Below are positions 8,947 to 16,990 of a stretch of 64,000 nt of DNA, one piece after another (the stretch's first letter is position 1; each line of letters starts with the position of its first letter). The notes below the pieces were generated by a model. That model had not been told where the DNA came from and searched no databases. It worked only from the letters and a program-made list of their open reading frames with translations. Source of the DNA: Pyrinomonadaceae bacterium (GTDB lineage Bacteria; Acidobacteriota; Blastocatellia; Pyrinomonadales; Pyrinomonadaceae); contig JAGOBH010000005.1 in assembly GCA_017983495.1 (NCBI GenBank), positions 1-64,000 of the forward strand, read 5' to 3'. A program made the translations under genes and the position numbers.

Positions 8947-8991
8947 TGCGTTCTACAAACGTTGAACGCCAAACGCATGGCTTAAATCTCT

Positions 8992-9609
8992 ATGAAGATC
9001 AACCAATCTGTATTTGTACTGCTGCTGATCGCCATCGGCCTGACGGCTGTCGGCAATGCCCAGAATTCGAAGGCTGCAGAGATCAAAGCGATCGACAAAT
9101 ACTGCTCATCGATCGACGCCATTGTTAAGAAGAGCAAGGGCCCGGAACTCGTATTCGCCGATACCAAAGACTACAACGAAGAGCGTTCGGTGTGGCGTAA
9201 GTTTGCGTCCGAAAAGGCGCTCGAGAAATTTCGCGAGCGGAACGAGTCTTACTCGATCGCGTACGTCTGGCGGAATGCCGGCAAGGTTGCGTTAGTCAAT
9301 TTCACCGACTTCAGCCCCTCGGGCGACTGGGCGGAATACACGTATACCTATTATCGTGCGGACGGGACGCTTGCCCGTGCTGAGACGGAATTGCGGACGT
9401 TTCAGGGAGATTTCATTGTCATCCACCGCCGCTATTATGACCGCCGCGGCCGCTTTTTGAAAAAGACCAGCAAATATCTCGACCTGCAGACCAAGAAACC
9501 GAAAAAGCCGACAGACGAGATCGCCACGGAGGAAAACGGCTGGACCTGGTCAAATATCCACATGACCACCGCAAAACTACCCTTCGCAAAACTGATCAAG
9601 AAAAAATAG
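8992..9609 (+). CDS. exported hypothetical protein
   Basis: An unrecognised 205-residue protein with a clear Sec signal peptide (MKINQSVFVLLLIAIGL, cleavage after GNA near residue 23). The mature part is rich in Lys, Tyr and Arg and includes YTYTYYRADGTLARAETELR and RRYYDRRGRFLKK. These look like beta-strand repeats that handle a polypeptide or polymer surface, but no catalytic motif is visible. It sits between two hairpin terminators and is probably its own transcription unit. The ribosome binding site is not evident. Confidence 0.75.
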   Translation: MKINQSVFVLLLIAIGLTAVGNAQNSKAAEIKAIDKYCSSIDAIVKKSKGPELVFADTKDYNEERSVWRKFASEKALEKFRERNESYSIAYVWRNAGKVALVNFTDFSPSGDWAEYTYTYYRADGTLARAETELRTFQGDFIVIHRRYYDRRGRFLKKTSKYLDLQTKKPKKPTDEIATEENGWTWSNIHMTTAKLPFAKLIKKK

Positions 9610-9731
9610 TGCGTTGGCGAGATCAGCGAGATGCTCTTAGCGTGATCGACTCAGGCGGGGACCGGGATCAAGTGAGCCGTTCGCCACTATCCACACGGCG
9701 ATTTCAGTGAGGCCGTGGCCGCCCGAAAGAA

Positions 9732-9764
9732 ATGCCCCGGCGAGTTTCATGCTCGTCGGGGCAT
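9732..9764. terminator. bidirectional terminator between convergent genes
   Basis: A 13-base stem with one G:T-type mismatch (9732-9744 with 9752-9764) and a 7-base loop lies between the convergent exported protein gene (ends 9609) and katG (ends 9785). Confidence 0.75.
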
Positions 9765-9784
9765 CAAATTGGCAATGAAGGGTA

Positions 9785-12004
9785 TTAACGCATATCGAAT
9801 CGGTCAAGATTCATCACCTTTGCCCACGCTTCAACGAAATCCTTCACAAACTTCGCTTTAGCATCATCCGAAGCGTAAACCTCAGCAACTGCCCTCAACT
9901 CTGCATGCGAACCAAAGATGAGATCGACCGGAGTTGCCTTCCATTTGAGCACGCCTGTCTTTCGATCGCGGCCTTCGTAAACACCTTCGGCCGCTGATGA
10001 CTTGGACCACTTGGTAGACATGTCCAACAGGTTGACGAAGAAATCGTTGCTCAATGTTCCCGGGCGTTCTGTAAACACGCCAAATCCCGAGCCGCCGGCG
10101 TTTGCGTTCAATGCACGCATTCCTCCGACCAGCACCGTCATTTCAGGAACCGTGAGCGACAGGAGACTCGCCTTGTCGACCAGCATCACCGCGGGCGGTA
10201 AACCGGAGCCTTTTCCGTAATAATTTCGGAAACCGTCGGCGTTTGGCCTGAGCAGCTCAAAGTTTTCGATGTTCGTCTGCTCTTGGCTCGCATCCGCTCT
10301 TCCGGGTTTGAACGGAACCGAAACATCGATCCCACCTTTTTTCGCGGCCTGTTCGATCGCGGCCGCACCGCCCAGAATTACCAGATCAGCGAAAGACACC
10401 TTTTTACGCCCCGTTTGCGTTTTGTTGAAGTCTGTTTGAATTCGCTCGAGACCTTTTACCACACTATCCAATTCACTCGGGTCATTCGATTCCCAGTTCT
10501 TCTGCGGCAAAAGCCGGATCCGGCCGCCATTCGCTCCGCCGCGCATGTCCGTGGATCGGAACGAAGACGCTGAGGCCCACGCCGCCCGAATCAATGCGTC
10601 GTTCTTGAGCCCGGAATTGAGGATCTTAGATTTCAGCGCAGCGATGTCGTTGCTATCGATCAGGTCGTGGTCCACTTTTGGAACAGGATCCTGCCAGATG
10701 AGGGTCATTTCAGGAACGTCCGGGCCGATATACCTTGATCGCGGCCCCATGTCACGGTGCGTCAGTTTGAACCAAGCCTTCGCAAACGCAGCATCGAACT
10801 CCTTGGGATCGGCGAGGAAACGCCGCGAGATCTTTTCGTACACGGGGTCGAATCTGAGCGAAAGATCGGTCGTCAGCATTACCGGCTGATTTCGTTTCCC
10901 CTTGATATGTGCATCGGGGACCATGTCTTTGCCGGCGTTGTCCTTGGGGATCCACTGCGTCGCACCTGCCGGGCTCTTTGTCTTCACCCATTCAAACGCG
11001 AAAAGATTCTCAAAAAAGTTGTTACTCCAATTCACAGGAGTCTTTGTCCAAGCTCCTTCGAGACCGCTTGTAACCGTATCTTCAGCGTTGCCTTTTCCAC
11101 ATTTATTCGTCCAACCGAATCCCTGTTCTTCCAGGTTCGCGGCTGCCGGTTCGGGACCGATGCATTCGGCCTTATGCGCGCCGTGGGTCTTTCCAAGTGT
11201 ATGTCCGCCCGCGATCAGTGCAACCGTTTCTTCGTCATCCATTCCCATGCGGCCAAACGTTTCGCGGATATCTTTCGCAGCGAGGATCGGATCGGGGTTG
11301 CCGTTCGGGCCTTCAGGGTTCACGTAGATCAATCCCATTTGTACGGCCGCGAGCGGCTTTTCAAGTGTCCGGTCCATGCCGAATCGCTTATCTCCGGCGA
11401 GCATCTTCGATTCCGGGCCCCAATAGACGAGATCGGCTTCCCAGTCGTCCTCGCGTCCGCCAGCAAACCCGAGAGTCTTAAAGCCCATATCCTCGAGTGC
11501 GACATTACCGGCCAATACCATCAGATCTGCCCACGAGATCATTCGGCCATACTTTTTCTTGACGGGCCAGACGAGCCGTCTTGCTTTGTCAAGGCTCGCA
11601 TTGTCCGGCCAGCTGTTAAGGGGTTCAAGACGCTGCTGGCCGCCGCCTGCACCGCCTCTTCCGTCGATCGAACGATAGGTTCCGGCACTGTGCCATGCCA
11701 TCCGTATAAAGAACGGGCCGTAGTTGCCGTAGTCGGCCGGCCACCAATCCTGAGATTCTTTCAGCGTTTTTCTGATATCCGCTTTTACTGCCGCGAGGTC
11801 AAGTTTCTTGAATTCCTCGGCATAGTTAAAGTCTTTTCCCATAGGATTTGACTGGGGAGATTGCTGCCGAAGAGCTGTAAGGTCAATTCGATCCGGCCAC
11901 CAAAACTCGTTCGGCGCCGGTCTTGATTGTGAAAAGACCGGTATCGAAAGCAATAGCATCGATGACGCTATTCCCATCAACAACGGCGTAATTCGTCGCA
12001 ACAT
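9785..12004 (-). CDS. katG: catalase-peroxidase with signal peptide
   Basis: Bifunctional haem catalase-peroxidase. The start chosen is ATG at 12004, because AAAGGAGT lies 7 bases before it and it begins a good signal peptide ([21 protein letters not shown], cleavage near FSQ). The frame stays open upstream to 12115, but that extension has no such features. The mature protein starts near residue 24 of 739. Landmarks are [11 protein letters not shown] (distal Arg, Trp and His), [11 protein letters not shown] (Tyr of the Met-Tyr-Trp crosslink), [12 protein letters not shown] (proximal His) and GGMRALN (crosslink Met). Both halves of the KatG duplication are present. A signal peptide points to a periplasmic enzyme, unlike the usual cytosolic KatG. 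Confidence 0.95.
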   Translation of the reverse strand: MLRRITPLLMGIASSMLLLSIPVFSQSRPAPNEFWWPDRIDLTALRQQSPQSNPMGKDFNYAEEFKKLDLAAVKADIRKTLKESQDWWPADYGNYGPFFIRMAWHSAGTYRSIDGRGGAGGGQQRLEPLNSWPDNASLDKARRLVWPVKKKYGRMISWADLMVLAGNVALEDMGFKTLGFAGGREDDWEADLVYWGPESKMLAGDKRFGMDRTLEKPLAAVQMGLIYVNPEGPNGNPDPILAAKDIRETFGRMGMDDEETVALIAGGHTLGKTHGAHKAECIGPEPAAANLEEQGFGWTNKCGKGNAEDTVTSGLEGAWTKTPVNWSNNFFENLFAFEWVKTKSPAGATQWIPKDNAGKDMVPDAHIKGKRNQPVMLTTDLSLRFDPVYEKISRRFLADPKEFDAAFAKAWFKLTHRDMGPRSRYIGPDVPEMTLIWQDPVPKVDHDLIDSNDIAALKSKILNSGLKNDALIRAAWASASSFRSTDMRGGANGGRIRLLPQKNWESNDPSELDSVVKGLERIQTDFNKTQTGRKKVSFADLVILGGAAAIEQAAKKGGIDVSVPFKPGRADASQEQTNIENFELLRPNADGFRNYYGKGSGLPPAVMLVDKASLLSLTVPEMTVLVGGMRALNANAGGSGFGVFTERPGTLSNDFFVNLLDMSTKWSKSSAAEGVYEGRDRKTGVLKWKATPVDLIFGSHAELRAVAEVYASDDAKAKFVKDFVEAWAKVMNLDRFDMR

Positions 12005-12260
12005 ATGTTTACTCCTTTTATTGACCGGAGCTTTCCGGTCCGAGTGATGCTCAGCCCAAGTCGACAACTGCGCTATTGTTTTTCTTGAAGCAATGTTGCA
12101 GTTTCTGATCAGCAACCGGCATGAATCGCGAATCCGGAGTTATAGCGAGGTGAAAACCACGTCTAAACCTTGTCTCCGCGCGGTCCGATCCGTCTGATTT
12201 GGGCTTCCTGAGGATCCGACCAGCATTCGTGCGGTTATTCATATTTTATCACCTGGACGT
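12005..12260 (-). promoter_or_regulatory. katG upstream region with hairpin before the ribosome binding site
   Basis: The katG leader (minus strand) carries AAAGGAGT directly before the start and, just upstream of it, a perfect 7-base hairpin (12023-12029 with 12034-12040, GACCGGA/TCCGGTC). I see no convincing PerR, OxyR or Fur box. A 63-codon ORF across this leader has no coding support. Confidence 0.45.
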
Positions 12261-12657
12261 ATTTTTTTCTCAATCCTGCATGAATTTTCGCCCGTGAAAG
12301 TTGACTGCACCGATCGGCAGGTTCGTCACAGTTGACACCGCTGATACAATATCTGTTATAGGATCTGATCTTTGAAAGCCGAAACGGAAGACGGGATTGA
12401 TGAATAGCGAATATTTAATGATGAATGCAGAGTGACTTCCTGAACCTTCCAGACTTTCTGGACTTTCTCGACTCGCCACATGTGGGAACTTGTTGGGACA
12501 AACGGGACAGATCGCAATATCACCCTAACCGATTGGTTCACAACAGTTAGCGACTATTTGCTGTATGACATATTCCTACTATTTCCTACTTAGTGGGAAT
12601 ATTTCCTACTAATTCCGACCGATTTGGCGATCGGGAAATACGTAAGAAAGATGAAAC
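12261..12657. other. non-coding stretch with short repeats
   Basis: No gene is visible. The stretch holds a degenerate CTTCCAGACTTTCTGGACTT run (about 12440-12470) and a GGGACA-rich piece (12477-12513) resembling the spacer at 57276-57310. Three TTCCTACT units occur at about 12573, 12583 and 12603. It looks like repeat-derived spacer. Confidence 0.5.
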
Positions 12658-12682
12658 TCACTGGACCGCTACGCGGCCAAAA
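12658..12682 (+). repeat. outer REP copy, left
   Basis: Exact direct repeat of 13411-13435. It contains a near-palindrome centred on CCGCTACGCGG. Confidence 0.85.
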
Positions 12683-12793
12683 ACAAGGCAAGAGAATCGT
12701 TCGCTTTTTTGTGGAGAATATCTCGACGCGTTCGTTCAGGAAACTGCTATATTATCGCTTAACGATGCATGCGGCTGACGGCTTTGTTGACTC

Positions 12794-12878
12794 TGCCGCG
12801 GAGCGGCAACCCGAATTTAGCCGTTGACTTTTGTCCACGGAAACAATGCCCAATGATTACCTCGTCGCGTAGCGACGA
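12794..12878. repeat. left group of REP hairpins upstream of the transposase
   Basis: Three hairpins: 12794-12808 (perfect TGCCGC/GCGGCA), 12820-12840 (8-base stem, one mismatch, inverted relative to 13384-13405), and 12862-12878 (perfect 7-base TCGTCGC/GCGACGA). The last ends 4 bases before the transposase start codon. Confidence 0.8.
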
Positions 12879-12882
12879 CTGA

Positions 12883-13341
12883 ATGAAAATGGCGAATACG
12901 TATTCAAATTTGTTCTACCACGTCGTGTTTAGCACCAGAGGTCGAAAGGATCTCATCAGCCAGGACATCGAAGCCCGAGTTTGGGCGTACATCGGCGGCG
13001 TTGCGAGATTACACGGGTTGATCGCAATTCAGGTCGGCGGGATTGAAAATCACATTCACGTCCTGATACTGGCAAAGCCGAAGATTGCTCCGAGTCAGAT
13101 CGTTCAATGGCTAAAGGGCGAGTCTTCCAGATGGATACACGGGACTTTTCCAGAGTTGCGATCGTTTGAGTGGCAAGACGGTTACGGGATATTCAGTGTT
13201 AGCAAGTCGGCTGTTCGAGAGGTTGTTGATTATATCAAGAACCAACGTGAGCACCATAAGGAGCAAACGTTCGAGGACGAATATCTCTCGATGTTAAGAT
13301 TAAATGGAATCGATTACGACGAGCGATACGTACTTGATTGA
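12883..13341 (+). CDS. REP-associated / IS200-like Y1 transposase
   Basis: Small HUH single-strand transposase of the IS200/IS605 TnpA clan, 152 residues. The N-terminus (YSNLFYHVVFSTRGRKDLI) is the clan's first strand, and GIENHIHVLILAKP holds the HUH-type metal motif (HIHV). The catalytic Tyr is expected in the QDGYGIFSVSKSAV helix (about residue 104), followed by VVDYIKNQREHH. Length and context, a single copy inside several REP palindromes with no TnpB, fit the RAYT group that disperses REP sequences. The start is ATG at 12883 or 12889; neither has a strong ribosome binding site, and the upstream REP hairpin abuts the start. Confidence 0.92.
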   Translation: MKMANTYSNLFYHVVFSTRGRKDLISQDIEARVWAYIGGVARLHGLIAIQVGGIENHIHVLILAKPKIAPSQIVQWLKGESSRWIHGTFPELRSFEWQDGYGIFSVSKSAVREVVDYIKNQREHHKEQTFEDEYLSMLRLNGIDYDERYVLD

Positions 13342-13346
13342 TTCAG

Positions 13347-13405
13347 TCGTCGCTAACGCGACGAGCTCGATTTTGTTTCGCATGCCGTGGACACAAGTCC
13401 ACGGC
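13347..13405. repeat. right group of REP hairpins downstream of the transposase
   Basis: 13347-13364 (perfect 7-base TCGTCGC/GCGACGA stem) is the inverted partner of 12862-12878. 13384-13405 is a perfect 9-base stem with an ACAA loop and the inverted partner of 12820-12840. The first hairpin may also terminate the transposase transcript. Confidence 0.8.
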
Positions 13406-13410
13406 TAAAT

Positions 13411-13435
13411 TCACTGGACCGCTACGCGGCCAAAA
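13411..13435 (+). repeat. outer REP copy, right
   Basis: Exact direct repeat of 12658-12682. The similarity decays but continues for about 10 further bases. Confidence 0.85.
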
Positions 13436-13580
13436 GCAGGGCATAATAAGGGTCCACAACGGCAATGTTATGGCCCGAGATAGGTAGGCGCGTTTAATGA
13501 CCGACCGAATAGTAACGTGGGGCGGTGACAAAATTATTTATTTCACCGGAAGTTGTTAAAAATAAATCAACGGAGGATGT

Positions 13581-13724
13581 ATGCTGACGATTATTATAAT
13601 TGGCGGGACTGCGTTTTTTGTCGGATTTCTGATTAAGGTTTTCGTTCTTAAGCGAGATCCAACTACTTCATTGTATGGCGACCGAGCACCGAGTATTGTG
13701 CCAGAGGATGAACAAGAACCGTGA
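13581..13724 (+). CDS. small single-pass membrane protein (47 aa)
   Basis: A 47-codon ORF too short for most gene callers. CGGAGG lies 4 bases before the ATG. The product has an N-terminal hydrophobic helix (about residues 3-23, IIIIGGTAFFVGFLIKVFVL), then a Lys-Arg pair giving an inside-positive tail, and a polar, acidic C-terminus ending EDEQEP. No family is recognised. It lies in an AT-rich accessory stretch between the RAYT locus and another membrane protein. The strong ribosome binding site plus membrane helix support translation, but nothing shows function. Confidence 0.6.
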   Translation: MLTIIIIGGTAFFVGFLIKVFVLKRDPTTSLYGDRAPSIVPEDEQEP

Positions 13725-14093
13725 ATTAGCGATGCGATTCGGTCGATTAAAAGCGAATTTGATTACAATCCTCGCCAGACCACATGGTTGCGCAGAAAAC
13801 TGTGCTTTGGTCATATTCAAAAGATAAACGATCCATGTCAATAGTACAGAATTAGGTTCGGGAATTTACTTAAAGAATCAAATCGAACAAGGCTTCAAGA
13901 ATCTCGCTCTGATCGTTTTGTGTGGTTGTTCAATGTTTAGACGTCGAGCACTTATCCAAACGATTCCCTCCGTTATGGGCGAATGCAAAATTAGTCGCTC
14001 ATGGAAAAGCACAGATAGATTTGAATGAAACTTCTACTCTGATCGATTCGATTGACGAATTTACCGTTTTGTTTCTTGTTTGAATTGTTAGTC
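13725..14093. other. AT-rich gap without recognisable gene
   Basis: About 370 bases of low-GC DNA. No ORF with a ribosome binding site, no hairpin terminator and no repeat shared with the rest of the window was seen. Confidence 0.5.
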
Positions 14094-14636
14094 TCACCTC
14101 TTTCTCAATTGGCGAAAGAGTTGAATCAGTCCAATTGCAATTCCAAGAACGACTAATCGAATTACGTCCGCCAAGACCGAACTCCGTCTCTCGCTGATTA
14201 TTGGAGTCGATTCAATCGCACGCCCTAATAACTTATTCATTTCTGGATTCTCAGGATCATAAATTGCAATCGCCTTGTGAGTTTCCGGTCGGTTCGCGAT
14301 TTCGCAAATCCCTGAATAACTATAAGGGCCAACTTCAAACGTGTATCGGACTTCAAAAGTTCGTTTTCCGTTGCGCCAGATAACGTTGTACTCATGGTGT
14401 AATCTAGCATTTGCTTCAGAACCATTATTGTCCATTCGAGCACGAGAGGCCTCCTTCGCCGCTTCAGCAGCAACCCCATTTTGATATACGCTGATGGCGC
14501 CTACGATTCCAACACAGATGAAGAAAGATATAATCACCAAAATGATTTTGTTTTCTCTATTCGATCGAATCTCGTCAGCTCTTGCATTCACCACGTACCG
14601 ATGCAGTTCTTCGTCAGATTTGTCTAAATCGAGCAT
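14094..14636 (-). CDS. two-helix membrane protein, DUF3592-like
   Basis: A 180-residue protein with transmembrane segments near residues 31-51 (IILVIISFFICVGIVGAISV) and 158-173 (VIRLVVLGIAIGLIQLF). The soluble part between them has an immunoglobulin-like feel (RTFEVRYTFEVGPYSYSG) and ends in IAIYDPENPEMNKLL. A YDPxNPE-type motif after such a domain is characteristic of DUF3592 proteins, so I assign that family tentatively. The role is unknown. Base composition is AT-rich like the rest of 13.5-14.9 kb, suggesting a horizontally gained island. Confidence 0.65.
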   Translation of the reverse strand: MLDLDKSDEELHRYVVNARADEIRSNRENKIILVIISFFICVGIVGAISVYQNGVAAEAAKEASRARMDNNGSEANARLHHEYNVIWRNGKRTFEVRYTFEVGPYSYSGICEIANRPETHKAIAIYDPENPEMNKLLGRAIESTPIISERRSSVLADVIRLVVLGIAIGLIQLFRQLRKR

Positions 14637-14885
14637 AATATTTTTCGGTAAAATTAAGCGTGCTCGTCATTTCGCAGGAAAAAGGTAGCGCTATTGACAA
14701 AAAATGTAAAATTAACGAAGGTTGGTTCACAACTTCGAAGCATCACATGAAAGGTCCTTCTTCCGTGATCCGGCGAGACAAAAGTCAATGGCGTAAGAAA
14801 CGGCGTAGGAAAAGTCGTGGGAGATACTATAAGAAGGCAATGGACAAATCACGATTACACTGTCTTTCGCACAATTTCTAACAAT

Positions 14886-14937
14886 TTGCTAATATTCTAC
14901 GTTATAATACCGTGTCTTAACCCACGGAGAGACTTTT
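14886..14937 (+). promoter_or_regulatory. promoter and ribosome binding site of the radical SAM gene
   Basis: A consensus -10 box TATAAT lies at 14903-14908, with only a weak -35 candidate. GGAGAG near 14925 is 8-10 bases before the ATG at 14938. This sets the start codon. Confidence 0.55.
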
Positions 14938-16893
14938 ATGTTTAGTGATAATTTTCGGCGCGGCGAGGGGAAAGGGAAGGGGAAAAAGGGCTCGAAGGCT
15001 ATTTCTAAGATGGCCGATATCGGGTGGAAGGCGTTTCAGGCGGTGAATAAGGCGTTGCCCGAGGGGCAGTCGATACAGCCGGCGTGGGCTGCCGAGCCGC
15101 TGCTCAAATCGTATGAGCGCACGGCTCCGCCGCTCGGGTTTCCGCGTGAGACCGATTCGCTCTGTCCGGCGTGCGTCAAATCGGTCCGCAACGGCGTCAT
15201 CTCGGGCGATATTCCGCTCAATATCCTGATGGATTCGCACCCCGGCGAGATCAAGGCGCAGATCGTCGAGGAAGACGGCCAGGTCATAATGCGAAAGGAA
15301 TGTCCGACGCACGGCCTTTTCGAGGATGTGCTGGCGACCGACGCCAAGTTTCTCGACCGAATCGAAAAGCTATTTTTCGGCCGCGATTTCAAATCCGCCG
15401 AAGACAAGCACGTTCATCATCACGGCACGAGCGACATCAAATTCGGCCGCGGAGCGGTGCTCACGGTCGATCTGACGAACCGCTGCAACATGATGTGCAA
15501 TCCGTGTTTTATGGATGCAAATCAGGTCGGCTACGTTCACGAACCGACGTTCGAGGACACCAAGGCGATCCTCGACCGGGCCGTTTCGTTCAAACCCAAA
15601 CGCCAGATCATCATACTGTTCTCGGGCGGTGAACCGACGCTGTCACCGTATTTCTTGGACGCTGTCGCCTACGCCAAAAAGGTTGGTTTCTACCGTATCC
15701 TGGCCGCGACCAACGGCATCCGCTACGCCGAGGACATCGAGTTTTGCAAAGCCGCCAAGGCTGCCGGACAGCACGGCGTTTACCTGCAGTTTGACGGTAC
15801 CAACGAGGCGGACAACGCCCATCGCGGCGTCGGTAATCTCTACGACGTCAAGCTCAAGGCGATCGAAAATCTCGCGTCCGTCGGCATCAAGGTGACGCTC
15901 GTTACCACCATCGTCAACTCATGGAACAACGACGGTATCGGCAGCATCGTTAAATTTGCCGCCGAAAATATCGACAAGGTCCAGACCATCGCGTTTCAGC
16001 CCGTGTCGTTTACCGGCCGCGATGAGGACGTATCCGACAAGGACCGCAAGGAGCAGCGTTACACGCTCGCGGGCATGACGCACGACCTCAAGGACCAACT
16101 TGGAGGTGTGCTCGAACCGCTTCGTGATTGGTTTCCGCTCTCAAGCTATTCGGCGTTCACGTCCGTGATGGACATGCTGCAGGGTGCCGACGCTCCGTGG
16201 GGCTGGTCGTCGTGCAACTGTCACCCGAATTGCGGCATTTTTACGCTCATCGTCGTCAATAACAAGACGAACGAGATGCGTTCGCTGTTCGAGTTTTTTG
16301 ACTACGAGCAGTTCATGAAGGATGTCGCGACGATCACGGACACTGCCCGCGGCAAAAAGCTGACGATGGCTCAGCTTGCGATGGCGATCATGCGCAGCTA
16401 CGACGCGACGCGTGCGCCCGAGGGTTTCCCGATCTCGCAGATCCTGAACCTATTCAAGCCGTCGTCGACCACGTCAAATTCCGACCGCAACGACCGAATG
16501 CAGGTCGAACGCAAAGAGGATGACGTTTGGCGTGTTCTCTGCGTCGAGGGTATGTGGTTTCAGGACCTCTTTACATACGATTTTCGACGGACCGAGATGT
16601 GCGTCATTCCGTACGGAACGCAGGAGGGCGAGATCTCATTCTGTGCATATAACACGGGCGTCGGCTGGCGTCAGATCATCGAGGAAATGCACAAGACCGC
16701 GTCGCTTTCCGAGTGGTACGAAGAGCACGGACGCCACGCGGTCTATGCCAAGGGCAAGGAAGTTCCGGGCATCGGAAAGGCCCGAAGCCTGAGCCTGCCG
16801 GTCATCGCCAAGGTGCTCGAAAGCGACATCGACAAACCGGACGCGACGCCGTATTTGGTCGAAGAAGAAGAGGTCGAGACGGTCGGTGTCTGA
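14938..16893 (+). CDS. radical SAM protein, Tes/Mss-like (class D methyltransferase type)
   Basis: A 651-residue radical SAM enzyme. A basic, Gly/Lys-rich N-terminus is followed by a Cys-containing region: LCPACVKS (about residue 75) and RKECPTHGLFEDVL (about 120). The radical SAM cluster motif CNMMCNPC (CxxxCxxC, about residue 182) comes next, then GGEPTLSPY and further core strands. A late Cys group, SSCNCHPNCGIF (about 425), may bind an auxiliary cluster. The arrangement of a CP.C / ECP.HG head before the SAM core is that of the MJ0619 class, which includes archaeal tetraether synthase (Tes) and the bacterial membrane-spanning-lipid synthase (Mss). Coupling of fatty-acyl tails into membrane-spanning lipids is therefore an attractive role for this phylum, but it is inference. 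A strong terminator follows. Confidence 0.75.
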   Translation: MFSDNFRRGEGKGKGKKGSKAISKMADIGWKAFQAVNKALPEGQSIQPAWAAEPLLKSYERTAPPLGFPRETDSLCPACVKSVRNGVISGDIPLNILMDSHPGEIKAQIVEEDGQVIMRKECPTHGLFEDVLATDAKFLDRIEKLFFGRDFKSAEDKHVHHHGTSDIKFGRGAVLTVDLTNRCNMMCNPCFMDANQVGYVHEPTFEDTKAILDRAVSFKPKRQIIILFSGGEPTLSPYFLDAVAYAKKVGFYRILAATNGIRYAEDIEFCKAAKAAGQHGVYLQFDGTNEADNAHRGVGNLYDVKLKAIENLASVGIKVTLVTTIVNSWNNDGIGSIVKFAAENIDKVQTIAFQPVSFTGRDEDVSDKDRKEQRYTLAGMTHDLKDQLGGVLEPLRDWFPLSSYSAFTSVMDMLQGADAPWGWSSCNCHPNCGIFTLIVVNNKTNEMRSLFEFFDYEQFMKDVATITDTARGKKLTMAQLAMAIMRSYDATRAPEGFPISQILNLFKPSSTTSNSDRNDRMQVERKEDDVWRVLCVEGMWFQDLFTYDFRRTEMCVIPYGTQEGEISFCAYNTGVGWRQIIEEMHKTASLSEWYEEHGRHAVYAKGKEVPGIGKARSLSLPVIAKVLESDIDKPDATPYLVEEEEVETVGV

Positions 16894-16922
16894 GACACTG
16901 CGGCGACCATTTAGGACAAAAG

Positions 16923-16960
16923 GCTGATAACCGCACAGTTTTCGGTTATCAGCTTTTACT
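16923..16960 (+). terminator. rho-independent terminator after radical SAM gene
   Basis: Perfect 11-base stem (16923-16933 with 16943-16953) followed by TTTTACTTTTC. Confidence 0.88.
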
Positions 16961-16990
16961 TTTCAGGCGTGAATAAGAAAGAATTAGTTA

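Larger units (their letters stand above)
12658..13435. mobile_element. RAYT transposase locus bounded by nested REP palindromes
   Basis: The transposase gene (12883-13341) sits symmetrically inside palindromes. An exact 25-base direct repeat, itself an imperfect hairpin (TGGACCGCTACGCGGCCA core), marks both outer ends (12658-12682 and 13411-13435). Next come inverted copies of a hairpin (12813-12840 and 13384-13411). Innermost are inverted copies of a TCGTCGC...GCGACGA hairpin (12862-12878 and 13347-13364). An extra hairpin lies at 12794-12808. Confidence 0.8.

Noticed and set aside
10757-11851. Long plus-strand ORF (364 codons) opposite katG
   Set aside because: It lies wholly antisense to an unmistakable katG. 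Composition is Arg/Ser/Phe-rich without a motif, so it is a codon-bias shadow.
12051-12242. 63-codon minus-strand ORF upstream of katG
   Set aside because: No ribosome binding site, no motif, and it overlaps the katG leader.
12332-12361. TTGACA with a GTTATA box as a possible plus-strand promoter
   Set aside because: The -10 match is poor and no gene lies downstream until the transposase 500 bases away.
12571-12610. Three TTCCTACT units that look like a small repeat array
   Set aside because: Units and spacing are about 10 bases with no constant repeat and spacer lengths, so it is not a CRISPR.
14660-14881. 73-codon Lys/Arg-rich ORF between two genes
   Set aside because: Low-complexity basic composition, no ribosome binding site, overlaps the promoter side of the radical SAM gene.
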